NCBI GenBank assembly: GCA_041389725.1
Contig: JAWKRG010000005.1
Coordinates: 310,001 to 374,000 of the forward strand
Reading direction: 5' to 3'
From: Polyangiaceae bacterium
Lineage (GTDB): Bacteria > Myxococcota_A > Polyangia > Polyangiales > Polyangiaceae
Length of the DNA stretch: 64,000 bases
Shown here: piece after piece, positions 41,966 to 50,579 of the stretch
Position numbering within the stretch: the first letter of the stretch is position 1
Layout: every line of letters begins with the position of its first letter
The notes under the pieces: generated by a model
Seen by the model: only the letters and a program-made list of their open reading frames with translations
Databases searched by the model: none
What the model was told of the DNA's origin: nothing
Program-made: the position numbers and the translations under genes

Positions 41966-43282
41966 TCAACCCGCCAGTCGATATGCCCACGTCTTTGCTC
42001 CGGAGTCGTAGTCGGTGACGAAGATGAAGACGTTGTTGAGCGGATCGTAGCCGAGGGCGTGGAAGGCCTGGCTACCCGGTGAACCCGCGATGGGATGGGC
42101 GCTCCACGTGCTCGTCGCGGGATCGAAGGCATAGAAGGTGCTGTCGGTGACGGCGCCGCCGATGATCTGGTTCTTCGAGTCGTAGGCATAGCCGGGCTCC
42201 GTGTGTGGAGAACTCGGCCCCTTGGTGCTGACTTCATCCAGAATGGAATTCTTGGGGTTTGCACGGTCCAGCTTGAGGGCGAACACGCCGACCGGATTCC
42301 CTCGAACGAAGTAGTAGAAAGTGTCTGTCGGCGGGAAGTAGACCATGTGGTTGGCGTAGCCCAGAGCGCCAAAGTCGACCGTGGTTCCCTGCGAGTTCTT
42401 CAGCTTGTCCCCGTCGTAGGAGCTGACGAGCAAGGTGTTCGTGCGCAAGGCCGGATCGTAGAAGCCGATCCCAGACCTCCCGAAGATCAAGATCCTGCCG
42501 GAGACTGGATCATACTCCGAAGCATCGATATTTGCCGCGCTCCCGGATTGTGCATCACTGAACGACCAGCTTCCCGTCGACAGTCCGAAGTGCGCGACCG
42601 GGCCGCCCACGTCGTTGCCAGTCGTGTTGCAGTAGCCGCCGCTGAACAATCTACTGATCAGCACGAACTCGTTTTGCGCCGGCGCGAAGCCGAGCAAGTC
42701 GTAGGTGTGCACGGCCAGCGGCCTGGGATAGGGACCAGAGTTTCCCGCCACCCAAGCGCCTTTGGTGGCGTCGAGATTGGACGCTACCATCATGCTGCAC
42801 GGCGTCGGCTCGTGCAGCTCCTTCCAGGTAAGACTGCCCTCGAGATCGAACGCGAAGATTGCGTCAGTCATGGTCGTGGAGTGGCCGCCGCCGAACATCA
42901 AGAACCGATGGCTCACGCTGTCGAACACGAAGCCGCTGTAGTCAGTGACTCGGCTGCAGACGTCGCTTGGGGTGGTGCACTCGAAGGCTCCGAGATCCAT
43001 GGCGTCTCCCGCGCCTAGATTCGCGAGTTTTGGATTGGGAGTACCGGACGTGCCAGCGCTGGCGCCCACACCACCATTGCCACCCAAGCTACCTCCGCCA
43101 AACCCTCCCACGCTCCCTCCAGAGCCCGCCGACGCACCCGTGCCGGAGTCGCTGCCCCCGTTGCCGCCGCTGTTGCCCGAGCCTCCGCTGTTGCCCATTC
43201 CTGTGGCGTTGGAGTCCGAAGATCCACACCCCAACAGCAGCACCGCACCGACTAGAACGCCAACGTTCGACAAGACACGCAT
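41966..43282 (-). CDS. Kelch-like propeller lipoprotein
   Basis: The start is ATG 43282. The 438-residue protein has signal peptide MRVLSNVGVLVGAVLLLGC with lipobox LLGC, closely like that of the pectate-lyase-like gene (the two share the pattern MR..S..GV..G..LL.GCGSSD). A Gly/Ser linker follows, then propeller strands FDSVSHRFLMFGGGHSTTMT, YDPVSGRILIFGRSGIGFYD and FHALGYDPLNNVFIFVTDYD. It is similar in kind to 33526-34968 but lipid-anchored rather than tail-anchored. It lies upstream of the lyase gene by 128 bp. Confidence 0.82.
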   Translation of the reverse strand: MRVLSNVGVLVGAVLLLGCGSSDSNATGMGNSGGSGNSGGNGGSDSGTGASAGSGGSVGGFGGGSLGGNGGVGASAGTSGTPNPKLANLGAGDAMDLGAFECTTPSDVCSRVTDYSGFVFDSVSHRFLMFGGGHSTTMTDAIFAFDLEGSLTWKELHEPTPCSMMVASNLDATKGAWVAGNSGPYPRPLAVHTYDLLGFAPAQNEFVLISRLFSGGYCNTTGNDVGGPVAHFGLSTGSWSFSDAQSGSAANIDASEYDPVSGRILIFGRSGIGFYDPALRTNTLLVSSYDGDKLKNSQGTTVDFGALGYANHMVYFPPTDTFYYFVRGNPVGVFALKLDRANPKNSILDEVSTKGPSSPHTEPGYAYDSKNQIIGGAVTDSTFYAFDPATSTWSAHPIAGSPGSQAFHALGYDPLNNVFIFVTDYDSGAKTWAYRLAG

Positions 43283-43351
43283 TCCGCCTCGTACAGCAAC
43301 ATCCAGGCCGTCGTCTCTTGGACGAAACCGAGCGATCGGACCTGCTGCCAT

Positions 43352-43392
43352 TGTAGGGAAAACCCCACAGCGGTCGGGAAAAAACTGCCGCT
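43352..43392 (-). promoter_or_regulatory. Conserved 41-bp upstream block, kelch-like lipoprotein gene
   Basis: This is the second copy of the block at 41908-41948 (32/41 identical, no gaps). Its near edge is 70 bases from ATG 43282, so the two genes share both sequence and spacing. The repeated TTTCCCRACC half-sites are about two helical turns apart. Confidence 0.55.
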
Positions 43393-43434
43393 CGCGGGAG
43401 CGACGCGCCTCCGCGATTGCCTACAAGGACTGCG

Positions 43435-43941
43435 TCAATGCCAAGGGTAGCTCACTGTGACCGTGACTCCCCCTTGCGGCGGCGGGAAGCGCATCCCTTC
43501 CAGCACCCGCAAGATGCATGCATCCAGATCGGGGTGAGCCTTGTCGACGCCACTGCTGGCGCTGGTGACCGTGCCGTCTGCGCCGATCACGAAACTGGGT
43601 GACACTCTTGGAATGAACGACGAGTCACGCTCCTGCTCCCGCTCATGACAGCGCCGAAACTCGGGAAGGTGGTCTCGCATCACACGCTTGACGACGTTGG
43701 GCGGTAGTCCCGACTGAGGCTGCGTAGCTCGGGCGCTGCCAGTGAGGGGCTGCGAGCTCGGGTCGCCTACTGTGCTTCCACCCTCCCCCGATTCCGTGTC
43801 CTCGGCGGGAGGTTGGTGGGATGAGTCGGCCCGACGTAGCGGCGTTGCCTCAGGGGCTGTGGTTCCGTCATGGGGTGCATGAGTTGCCGCAGGCGTGCAG
43901 GCCATCATGAGTAGTGCGCAGAGTCGAGTCGTGCGATGCAC
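43435..43941 (-). CDS. AgmX/PglI C-terminal-domain lipoprotein
   Basis: The start is GTG 43941 (GTG 43947 is also possible), giving 168 residues with lipobox MMAC. A Pro/Ser/Thr-rich linker (about 20-75) precedes a C-terminal domain of about 90 residues, with LPPNVVKRVMRDHLPEFRRC, FVIGADGTVTSAS, LDACILRVLEGMRFPPPQGG and a final VTVSYPWH. This is the AgmX/PglI C-terminal domain, a TonB-C-like fold seen in gliding-motility-associated proteins of Myxococcus. The role here is not known. Confidence 0.8.
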   Translation of the reverse strand: MHRTTRLCALLMMACTPAATHAPHDGTTAPEATPLRRADSSHQPPAEDTESGEGGSTVGDPSSQPLTGSARATQPQSGLPPNVVKRVMRDHLPEFRRCHEREQERDSSFIPRVSPSFVIGADGTVTSASSGVDKAHPDLDACILRVLEGMRFPPPQGGVTVTVSYPWH

Positions 43942-44122
43942 GGGCACACTGTAGCGCGATCTGGTTGGTGGAGCCGCCCTCGCTCGCCCGTTGAGATTGT
44001 TCTCTGCCGATCTCGTTCGGGCTCGGTCGTGCGACCTACCTGCGCGCGGCCACCCGAACACCGTCGCCAGCCAGCGCGGCCCCAGCGTGGTCAAGTTGCC
44101 GCGCAGCGGCTAGCATTGCCGC

Positions 44123-44572
44123 GTGTCCGACTCTTTCCGACTCTTGTTGCGCGTCCGCTACAGCGAGTGCGATGCGCAGGGCATCGTGTTCAACGCTCGC
44201 TACGGCGAGTACATGGACGTGGCGTCCTGCGAGTATTCTCGCGCGGTGTTTGGCAGCGTCGATGGATCGACGGGCATCGATTGGCGCCTGGTACGCCAAG
44301 TGACCGAATGGAAGGCACCCGCACGTTTCGACGACGTGATCGAAATAGCCGTCGGTACCCAGCACATCGGGACCACATCTTTCTCCCTCAGCGCTCACTT
44401 CCGGCGCCCATCGGACGGCACGCTTTTGGCGACGATGGAGACGGTCTACGTCGTCGTCGACGCGCAGTCAGGTGAGAAGAAGCCGATCCCCGACCGGCAC
44501 CGCAGCGCGCTGCAACAAGGCGCACTCGGCGTCGTCGTGGACATGGCTGCCGCGGCACATGGCTCGCACTGA
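44123..44572 (+). CDS. YbgC/4-hydroxybenzoyl-CoA-type thioesterase
   Basis: The product has 149 residues from GTG 44123 and a hotdog fold. RYSECDAQGIVFNARYGEYM carries the conserved Asp17 of the active site, and YSRAVFG plus HIGTTSFSLSAHFRR complete the family pattern. It hydrolyses an acyl-CoA thioester; chain type is unknown. It is divergent from the AgmX-domain gene. Confidence 0.88.
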   Translation: MSDSFRLLLRVRYSECDAQGIVFNARYGEYMDVASCEYSRAVFGSVDGSTGIDWRLVRQVTEWKAPARFDDVIEIAVGTQHIGTTSFSLSAHFRRPSDGTLLATMETVYVVVDAQSGEKKPIPDRHRSALQQGALGVVVDMAAAAHGSH

Positions 44573-44632
44573 GCCCCCAACGCTCGGGTCTAGAGCACGG
44601 ACTTCCACGCGAGCACAACGCCGTTCGAGGGG

Positions 44633-45778
44633 TCAGCGCGCGCGCGAGCGTCGCCGCAAGGCCACCAAGCCGAACAGGAGTCCCACCATCGACGCCGTGC
44701 TCGTGGGCGAGCCCCAGCGCACACGCAGTGTGCGATCAAAGACGATCTGCTCGGGAGTGGCGCGCATCAAATGCAAGTCGTCCAGGTCGCTCCCGGACAG
44801 CTCGGCATGGAGTCGCACTAGCGCGATGCGCTCCGGAAGAAGCTTTTCATAGGTGCGAGTCAGGGCAGGCGGCTCGCGGTGGGGCGTGTCGAGCCATGCC
44901 TGACCGAACACGCGTGCCGCGCTCTCTTCGGCGCTTCCGGATTGCAGCAGGAACGCCTTGCCGGCCAGGGCGCCATCTGCCAATGCCTCGTAGTTGGTCG
45001 TCCGGGGCGAGAGCGCCCGAAGCTCGCCACGGTTCACGCGACGCACGGCGTAGTTCGCGGGCAACATTGCATCACCTGCCAGGTACAGATCGATCGCGAC
45101 GCGCGAGCTGGGCTTCAGCGAGTGTCGAGAAAAGCGGAACGGATACTCCAGCTCTGCGACCGGGATCCTCGCGTAGTGGATTTCGAGCGGAGCCAGCGCG
45201 CCGCGTGCGGTGGAGGGTTTTAGCTTTGCTGCGAGGAACAGCCACTTCTTGGACAAGTAGTCGTCGATGTCGGCCGACAAAGCGGACGGCGCCGCGAAGC
45301 CTCGCTCCTGCAGCCACGCGGAAACCGTAGAGCCGGAGCTGCCACCGAGTACCACGTACTCATAGCTCGTCGTTTCGCCATGCTGCGCCACGAATACTTG
45401 GTCTTCCGCGTGGCCGCCGCTGCCTGCGTCAACCGGTGCCCCGCAACAGCCCCTCGAAGTCGCTGGCGTCGACGTAGCGTCCACGACTTGGATCCAGGGT
45501 GCGGTCATTTCGTCCAAGGACTTGAAGAGCTTGGGTTCACCCTCGACGACCTCCAGGGGTTCATGCTGCAAGGGCAACAGAAAGGCGAACTCGTCGTCGA
45601 CGTTCGCGTAGCCCACGCTCACCATGAGAACGGTGCGCTCTTTGCCTTGCGCAATGAGCACTTGCTGGTCGGCCATAGCGCCATGCTCTTCGCGAAAGAC
45701 CAGCGACCCGCAGGCGAGCGACACACGTGAAAGCCCGAAAACGACCGAAAGGATGGAGACGATCAGCAGCGCTCGCAT
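44633..45778 (-). CDS. DUF2330 exported protein
   Basis: The 381-residue protein has a signal peptide ending SLA-CG (about residue 22). It matches DUF2330 by VLIAQGKERTVLMVSVGY, DEFAFLLPLQHEP, YEYVVLGGSSGSTVSAWLQE and RRVNRGELRALS. RGCCGAP forms a Cys pair in the middle. The C-terminus has a hydrophobic segment (ASMVGLLFGLVAL) followed by RRRSRAR but no preceding cysteine, so it is like a MYXO-CTERM tail without its processing Cys. The family function is unknown. Confidence 0.82.
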   Translation of the reverse strand: MRALLIVSILSVVFGLSRVSLACGSLVFREEHGAMADQQVLIAQGKERTVLMVSVGYANVDDEFAFLLPLQHEPLEVVEGEPKLFKSLDEMTAPWIQVVDATSTPATSRGCCGAPVDAGSGGHAEDQVFVAQHGETTSYEYVVLGGSSGSTVSAWLQERGFAAPSALSADIDDYLSKKWLFLAAKLKPSTARGALAPLEIHYARIPVAELEYPFRFSRHSLKPSSRVAIDLYLAGDAMLPANYAVRRVNRGELRALSPRTTNYEALADGALAGKAFLLQSGSAEESAARVFGQAWLDTPHREPPALTRTYEKLLPERIALVRLHAELSGSDLDDLHLMRATPEQIVFDRTLRVRWGSPTSTASMVGLLFGLVALRRRSRAR

Positions 45779-45847
45779 GGCGGGTCGATACTACACGTCC
45801 GCGAGGCCCCGGAACCCAGGGTCCTCCGTGTTCTTCGCCGTGGGAGT

Positions 45848-47413
45848 CTACTCCGGCAACAGCAGTTGCTCAGTCACGTCGTGCAGGGGGTGAGCCTCCA
45901 TGCGTCGCTCCCGCGCTCGCATTTCCAGGAGCTCGGCCAGGGCCGCGCGACCCAGGGGTGTGCTCGGGCGAAAGCGCCGGTAGTCGAGGGGTGCCGTTTC
46001 CCCTTTGGGACACGCCTTGGCGAAAGCTCGCGCAGGGTTCTTCTCGGCCTGCTTCGCTAGCGCGAGGCCTTCGCCACAGCCCGCCGCTTGCACCGCAATG
46101 TGGAGCGCCGTGATCAGGTCGGAGTCGCTGCCGTCCTTGCCCAACACCGCGAACGCTTCGGCGAAACCTTCTCCGTAGAAGGTGTTTGCATGAATTGCCA
46201 TCATGCGGCCGAGCATTTCCTTGCGGCGGCCCTTGGGCACCAGCTGAAGATTCGAAGCGATCTGGCGAGACAAGGCATCGCTGCGCTTGCCGTCCGCGAA
46301 CCCCAAGGGCGCTGCGCCGAAAAAGCCATCCGCCTGAGCGGCACTGGTGGCCGGGGTCGCCAGCCGCGTCTCGGCCTGCTGCACTTCCGCAACCATCGCA
46401 TCGAGCTGGCGTCCTTGGCGAATGCGCTCATAGGCGCCCGCTCCAAGCGCGACCAGCGTGCCGACGCCCAGTAGTGCGCCGACGGTGCTGAACACGATCT
46501 GTCGGCGACGGCGTTGCCGTTGCGTCGCGGCCTCCATGTCTCGCACCGACGCCATGGCTTCCGCCTCTTCGGGCGGCTCGCTCTGACCGGATAGCTTGCC
46601 GACCACTGCGCGGCGGCGAGCCATTGCCTCCATGGCGCGCTCGGACAGCGCAAGCTCGTCCACGCCCGTGTCGACACCCCCGAGTTGCTCCGCGAGCTGA
46701 CCCAGCTCGAGCCCCTCTTGCTCCACGCGCAGTTGCTCGTAGGCAACGGCTGCGGCGCACGCGCGCAGCAGCGCGGTGAACGCCGTGATCACGCTGCCCA
46801 CTACGAAGTAGACGCCCAAGTCGCCTACCTCCTCGAAGAACTGCGCGAAGCGGAAGAGGACGCCTTCCAGGAACATCACCAAGAACGCGACGCCCGCGAG
46901 CATCAAGCGGTTACCCTTGGTCAACTCCAGCGAGCGTCCCAAGGAACCCAGGCCGCGCTTCTCCAGGGCCGCAACGGGACCGACCACGAACAGCAGCGCA
47001 GCTACGAAGTAGCCTGGCAGCACGCAGGCAGCGAAGGCCGCCATCGTCGCGAGTCCAGCGATCAGGGCTGGAACGAACGCGGCACCAATGCCTGATAGTC
47101 CTCGCAACGCAACGTCGGCGATCTTGAGTCGGCTGCCGGCCTGAGCGCGCAGAACGGGTGCCACGACTGTGGCCGAGACCAGCGTGGCTGTGACGATCGA
47201 CCAGGTCGATAGCGCTGCGGGAACGAACAAGGCCCATTCCCGTGCGCGCTCCTCCGAGTCGCCCACCCACAAGGAAAATGCCAAAGCAGGCACCCAGGTG
47301 ATGGCAAGCGGCAGCAGCACACCGGGCAGAAGACGCGGCACGACCGCCACGGTTCGCCGCAGCAGATCCGATACCCGCACATTGCGGGCGACTCTTCGCG
47401 CGATCAGTCCCAT
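45848..47413 (-). CDS. Multi-pass membrane protein with soluble C-terminal region
   Basis: The start is ATG 47413 (521 residues). The N-terminal half has about six membrane segments (LLPGVLLPLAITWVPALAFS, VTATLVSATVVAPVLRA, AAFAACVLPGYFVAALLFVV and others). The pattern is like the GlpQ-type phosphodiesterase membrane domain, DUF7544 and similar, but has no enzyme domain. A charged cytosolic stretch (about 250-335) precedes another membrane anchor (TVGALLGVGTLVALGAGAY). A C-terminal helical domain follows (about 365-521). Function is unknown. Confidence 0.7.
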   Translation of the reverse strand: MGLIARRVARNVRVSDLLRRTVAVVPRLLPGVLLPLAITWVPALAFSLWVGDSEERAREWALFVPAALSTWSIVTATLVSATVVAPVLRAQAGSRLKIADVALRGLSGIGAAFVPALIAGLATMAAFAACVLPGYFVAALLFVVGPVAALEKRGLGSLGRSLELTKGNRLMLAGVAFLVMFLEGVLFRFAQFFEEVGDLGVYFVVGSVITAFTALLRACAAAVAYEQLRVEQEGLELGQLAEQLGGVDTGVDELALSERAMEAMARRRAVVGKLSGQSEPPEEAEAMASVRDMEAATQRQRRRRQIVFSTVGALLGVGTLVALGAGAYERIRQGRQLDAMVAEVQQAETRLATPATSAAQADGFFGAAPLGFADGKRSDALSRQIASNLQLVPKGRRKEMLGRMMAIHANTFYGEGFAEAFAVLGKDGSDSDLITALHIAVQAAGCGEGLALAKQAEKNPARAFAKACPKGETAPLDYRRFRPSTPLGRAALAELLEMRARERRMEAHPLHDVTEQLLLPE

Positions 47414-47646
47414 GCCCGGCCAGCTACGCGGGGGCGGTGGAAACCTTCCCTGTGCGTGCGGAGGCTCATCCCGCGCCCGGCGCGAGATGGCGAGGCCTCG
47501 AAGGAGATCCACCATCGGCGCGGGTCTCGTCGGGGTAGCGTGCGAGCAGTTTGCGCTGCTGCTGCGCAATTGCGCGAAAGTCCAGGCGAACGCAGCCACC
47601 TGCTTGCGAGTAGTCCGAACCTCGCCAGCGGGTATCTTGTGGGCTC

Positions 47647-48429
47647 ATGACCCACAGAGCACGGGCCGGGCTTGGATGCATCGACCTGCGCACGTTCGCA
47701 TTGCTGCTGCCAGTCGTCGCCTGCTCCTCGCGAGACTTGGGCGAATACGCGACGGGCGCCGAGGGGGGGACCGACGCAGGCGCGGCGGGTGGTTCGAGCG
47801 GCGGCGCTGCCGCGAGCGGTGGCGTGGCGGGACTCGATGGGGGCGCTGGGGCAGGAGGCAGCAGTGGCGCTCAAGGCGGCGGCGCCGGAGCAGGAGCCGT
47901 GGATGGTGGGAGTGGAGGTAGCGGTGGGTGCGCGACGAAGAGTACTGCGTGGAAGAAGCCCTCGAACTTCGCAAGCAAGTCTGCAGGCACGCCCTGGGCC
48001 TCGCTGGCGCTCGCGCAAAGCAGTGACGACGCTTACGCGTCGGTGAACTTGACCGCGCCCGGGTCCTCACAAGTTCTGGCGATGGGGAACTTCGACTTGG
48101 CTGTGCCGAGCGGCGCGACAGTGCTCGGCTTCGAAGTCCAGATTGAAGGGAGCGCCACTGGGGAAGTCGTGGACGACGTGGTGCGATTCGCGATGGTGAG
48201 CCAGGCGACGGGGGTCAACCACGCCAAAGAGACGCAGCCGTGGCCAGCCACCGATGTGGTGGTCAACTACGGCTCGGCTTCGGACAGCTGGGGGATTCAG
48301 GACTTGAGCCCCACGAAGATCAACGTCGCCGAGTTCGAGCTGTGGCTGGCGATCAAGTCCAACGGTAGTGGAGGGGCGCGCATCGACGAAGTCTCCATCC
48401 GGGCGCACTACGCGACCTGCATGAACTAG
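47647..48429 (+). CDS. Lipoprotein with Gly-rich linker and beta-sandwich domain
   Basis: The 260-residue protein has lipobox VVAC (Cys26) and a Gly/Ala/Ser linker of about 70 residues with Asp-Gly-Gly spacing. The C-terminal beta-rich domain (GNFDLAVPSGATVLGFEVQI, EVVDDVVRFAMVSQATGVNH, ARIDEVSIRAHYATC) resembles choice-of-anchor or carbohydrate-binding beta-sandwiches. It is divergent from the membrane-protein gene across 233 bp. No enzymatic motif is seen. Confidence 0.75.
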   Translation: MTHRARAGLGCIDLRTFALLLPVVACSSRDLGEYATGAEGGTDAGAAGGSSGGAAASGGVAGLDGGAGAGGSSGAQGGGAGAGAVDGGSGGSGGCATKSTAWKKPSNFASKSAGTPWASLALAQSSDDAYASVNLTAPGSSQVLAMGNFDLAVPSGATVLGFEVQIEGSATGEVVDDVVRFAMVSQATGVNHAKETQPWPATDVVVNYGSASDSWGIQDLSPTKINVAEFELWLAIKSNGSGGARIDEVSIRAHYATCMN

Positions 48430-48487
48430 TGCTGCGTCCCGGAACACGGCACGGCACTAGCGACCCAAGTCGACCTCCAAGAAGCTG

Positions 48488-49390
48488 CTAGCCGTCCCGC
48501 TCGCGAATCGCCTCGCGGCAAGCCTGCCGAAACCAGCTGTGCGCTGGGTCCTGCTGCACTCGAGGGTGCCAGCCCAAGTAGATGGCGAAACGAGAAAGCT
48601 CCACGGGCGGCCGGAGCACCACCAAGTCGAAGGCCTGGGCCATGGGGAGCAACACGCGCGACGGTCCGGTCAGAATCAGGTCCGAGCCGGCTGTGATCAG
48701 AGGCGCAGCGAGGAAGCTGGCGGTGCGAATCATGACTTGTCGACGCAAGCCGAGGCGTTCCAAGGCACGGTCCACCGTGCCACCGGGGTCACCGCGCGGC
48801 GCGATCAGCACGTGATGCAGATCCGTGAAGCGCTTCAAGGTCAGGCTCTTGCCGATTCGCGGATGCCCCTTGCGCGCGAGGCACACGAAGCCGTCGTCGA
48901 AGAGATGGACGGCGATGCAGTCGGCAGGAATGTTCGCGCGCATGCCGACGATCAGGTCCAGCTGCCCGTTGACGATCAGATCGTTCGTGTCTGCCGCGAT
49001 GGGTCGCGTGGCGACGGACACATTCGGTGCGGATGCCTCCAGCGTCACACTCAACCGCGGCAATAGTGAAGCGTCGAGGAAGTCGCTGCTGGCGATGGTG
49101 AAGGTGCGCTCTAAGGTTGCCGGGTCGAACCCCGGGGGCTGCACCAGCGTGCGCGCCGCGTCGAGCAAGGCTCGCACGTCGGGTGCGAGTCCTTCTGCAC
49201 GGGGTGTCGGGACCATCCCTCGCGCCGTGCGAACGAAAAGCGGGTCGGAGAAGGTGGTGCGCAGCCGCCCCAGCGCGCGGCTCATCGCAGGTTGACTCAG
49301 GCCCGCGCGCCTCGCCGCGCGAGTCAGGTGTCGCTCTCGCATCAGATGATCGAAGGCGCGCAGCAGGTCGAGGTCGACGGTGTCATGCAT
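48488..49390 (-). CDS. LysR-family transcriptional regulator
   Basis: The protein has 300 residues from ATG 49390 (ATGs also at 49399 and 49405). The N-terminal winged helix-turn-helix is LLRAFDHLMRERHLTRAARR then AGLSQPAMSRALGRLR. The co-inducer domain follows (FTIASSDFLDASLLPRLS, IVGMRANIPADCIAVHLFDD). It is divergent from the NmrA-like gene, with 84 bp between starts. This is the usual arrangement for a LysR regulator and its target. TCAT-N7-ATGA lies in the gap, but it does not fit the T-N11-A consensus exactly. Confidence 0.92.
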   Translation of the reverse strand: MHDTVDLDLLRAFDHLMRERHLTRAARRAGLSQPAMSRALGRLRTTFSDPLFVRTARGMVPTPRAEGLAPDVRALLDAARTLVQPPGFDPATLERTFTIASSDFLDASLLPRLSVTLEASAPNVSVATRPIAADTNDLIVNGQLDLIVGMRANIPADCIAVHLFDDGFVCLARKGHPRIGKSLTLKRFTDLHHVLIAPRGDPGGTVDRALERLGLRRQVMIRTASFLAAPLITAGSDLILTGPSRVLLPMAQAFDLVVLRPPVELSRFAIYLGWHPRVQQDPAHSWFRQACREAIRERDG

Positions 49391-49460
49391 GGAATGCATG
49401 AACATGATGCCACAGATTCATTAGACGGATGAGGCTGCCGACCCTAGGTTCCTGCCAACC

Positions 49461-49467
49461 AAGGAGG
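49461..49467 (+). promoter_or_regulatory. Strong Shine-Dalgarno site of the NmrA-like gene
   Basis: AAGGAGG lies seven bases before ATG 49475, a near-perfect anti-16S match. It is one of the strongest ribosome sites in the window. Confidence 0.75.
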
Positions 49468-49474
49468 AAACACC

Positions 49475-50341
49475 ATGTTCGTCGTCTTCGGAGCCAACGG
49501 AAACACAGGGAAAGTCGTAGCCAGCACTTTGCTCGAACAGGGCAAGAAGGTGCGCGTCGTCGCGCGTGACCCCGCCAAGGTCGAGGGCCTTCGCGCGAAG
49601 GGTGCGGAGGTCGTGAGCACCGATGTGCTGGACACGCCCAGTATCACCAAAGCTCTGGCGGGCGCCCAGGGCGCCTATCTGCTCATGCCTCCGGACCCTA
49701 CGTCGACAGATCTCGTCGCGCGCGGTCGTCGCATCGTGGACAACTACGTCGCCGCGCTCACGGAGACGAAGGTACCGCATGCAGCAGTGCTCTCGTCCGT
49801 TGCTGCTCAAGTCCCATCGGGGACTGGTCCCATCGTGATCACCCACTACGCGGAGAACAACCTGCCCAAGGCTGCCGACACCAAGTTCTCCTTCGTCCGT
49901 GCCGCCTACTTCATGGAGAACATCGCCGCCTTCGCGCACCCGATCAAGGCGGATGGGGTGCTACCGGTGCTTGGCGGCGGTGAGGGCTTTGCCTTCCCCA
50001 TGATTGCCACCCACGACATCGGGACCGTGGCAGCGAAGGCGTTGCTGGCCACGCCATCGACTCACGAGTGGATCGAACTCTCGGGGCCGCAGGAGTACAG
50101 CTTCAACGATGCCGCGGAGATCGCATCGAAGATCCTGGGTCGCACGGTGAAGACCAGCGTGGTGCCCTTGGAAGCAGTGGTGCCGACCCTGACCAGCTTC
50201 GGTGTCACCGAGAACATGGCCGGTCTCTACAAGGAAATGACCGAAGCCCTGGGCAAAGGCGTCGTGCGCTTCGAAGGCAAGGGGCGCTCCGTTCGGGGCA
50301 GCGTCACGCTCGAGCAAGTGCTCCGCGGCGCGCTCGGCTGA
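49475..50341 (+). CDS. NmrA/SDR-family NAD(P)-binding protein
   Basis: The 288-residue protein has the Rossmann motif GANGNTG at residues 7-13. ARDPAKVEGLRAKGAEVVST is the usual second strand after the nucleotide site, and AAYFMENI is the NmrA-type substrate helix. A Tyr-x-x-x-Lys dehydrogenase pair is not evident, so it is an atypical SDR (NmrA/QOR2-like) that may sense NAD(P)H or reduce quinones. It is probably regulated by the divergent LysR protein. Confidence 0.9.
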   Translation: MFVVFGANGNTGKVVASTLLEQGKKVRVVARDPAKVEGLRAKGAEVVSTDVLDTPSITKALAGAQGAYLLMPPDPTSTDLVARGRRIVDNYVAALTETKVPHAAVLSSVAAQVPSGTGPIVITHYAENNLPKAADTKFSFVRAAYFMENIAAFAHPIKADGVLPVLGGGEGFAFPMIATHDIGTVAAKALLATPSTHEWIELSGPQEYSFNDAAEIASKILGRTVKTSVVPLEAVVPTLTSFGVTENMAGLYKEMTEALGKGVVRFEGKGRSVRGSVTLEQVLRGALG

Positions 50342-50355
50342 GCCACCGCGGGCAT

Positions 50356-50457
50356 TGTCGGCCAAGCCGTCAGGGCCAGTCACCAGGGCGCTATCGGCCG
50401 AGCCGTCGAGGCCAGCCACAGGCCGTTGTCGGCGGAGTCGTCGGGCTCAGCCTCCGC
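50356..50457. repeat. Three degenerate about 35-bp tandem repeats
   Basis: Units beginning TCGGCC(A/G)AGCCGTC, at about 50357, 50394 and 50429 (the third as TCGGCGGAGTCGTC), repeat through the gap after the NmrA-like gene. They diverge from each other and have no coding frame I trust. Confidence 0.4.
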
Positions 50458-50579
50458 TGAGACGTCGCGCGAGGAGAACCATGCCGGCGCAGAACGCGAG
50501 CAAGCCAAGCCAGCTCGCGTTCGCGTCGGTGTGCGATGCGGGCGACAGCGCAGATTCGAGCGAGTAGCATCGCGTCACC

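Noticed and set aside
41908..43392. Sigma-54 -24/-12 promoter in the conserved block
   Set aside because: The block lacks a TGGCAC-N5-TTGC pair. The half-sites look more like an activator-binding direct repeat.
49406..49474. Canonical LysR T-N11-A operator in the LysR/NmrA gap
   Set aside because: TCAT-N7-ATGA is the only inverted repeat and its spacing does not fit T-N11-A, so I do not list it as an operator.
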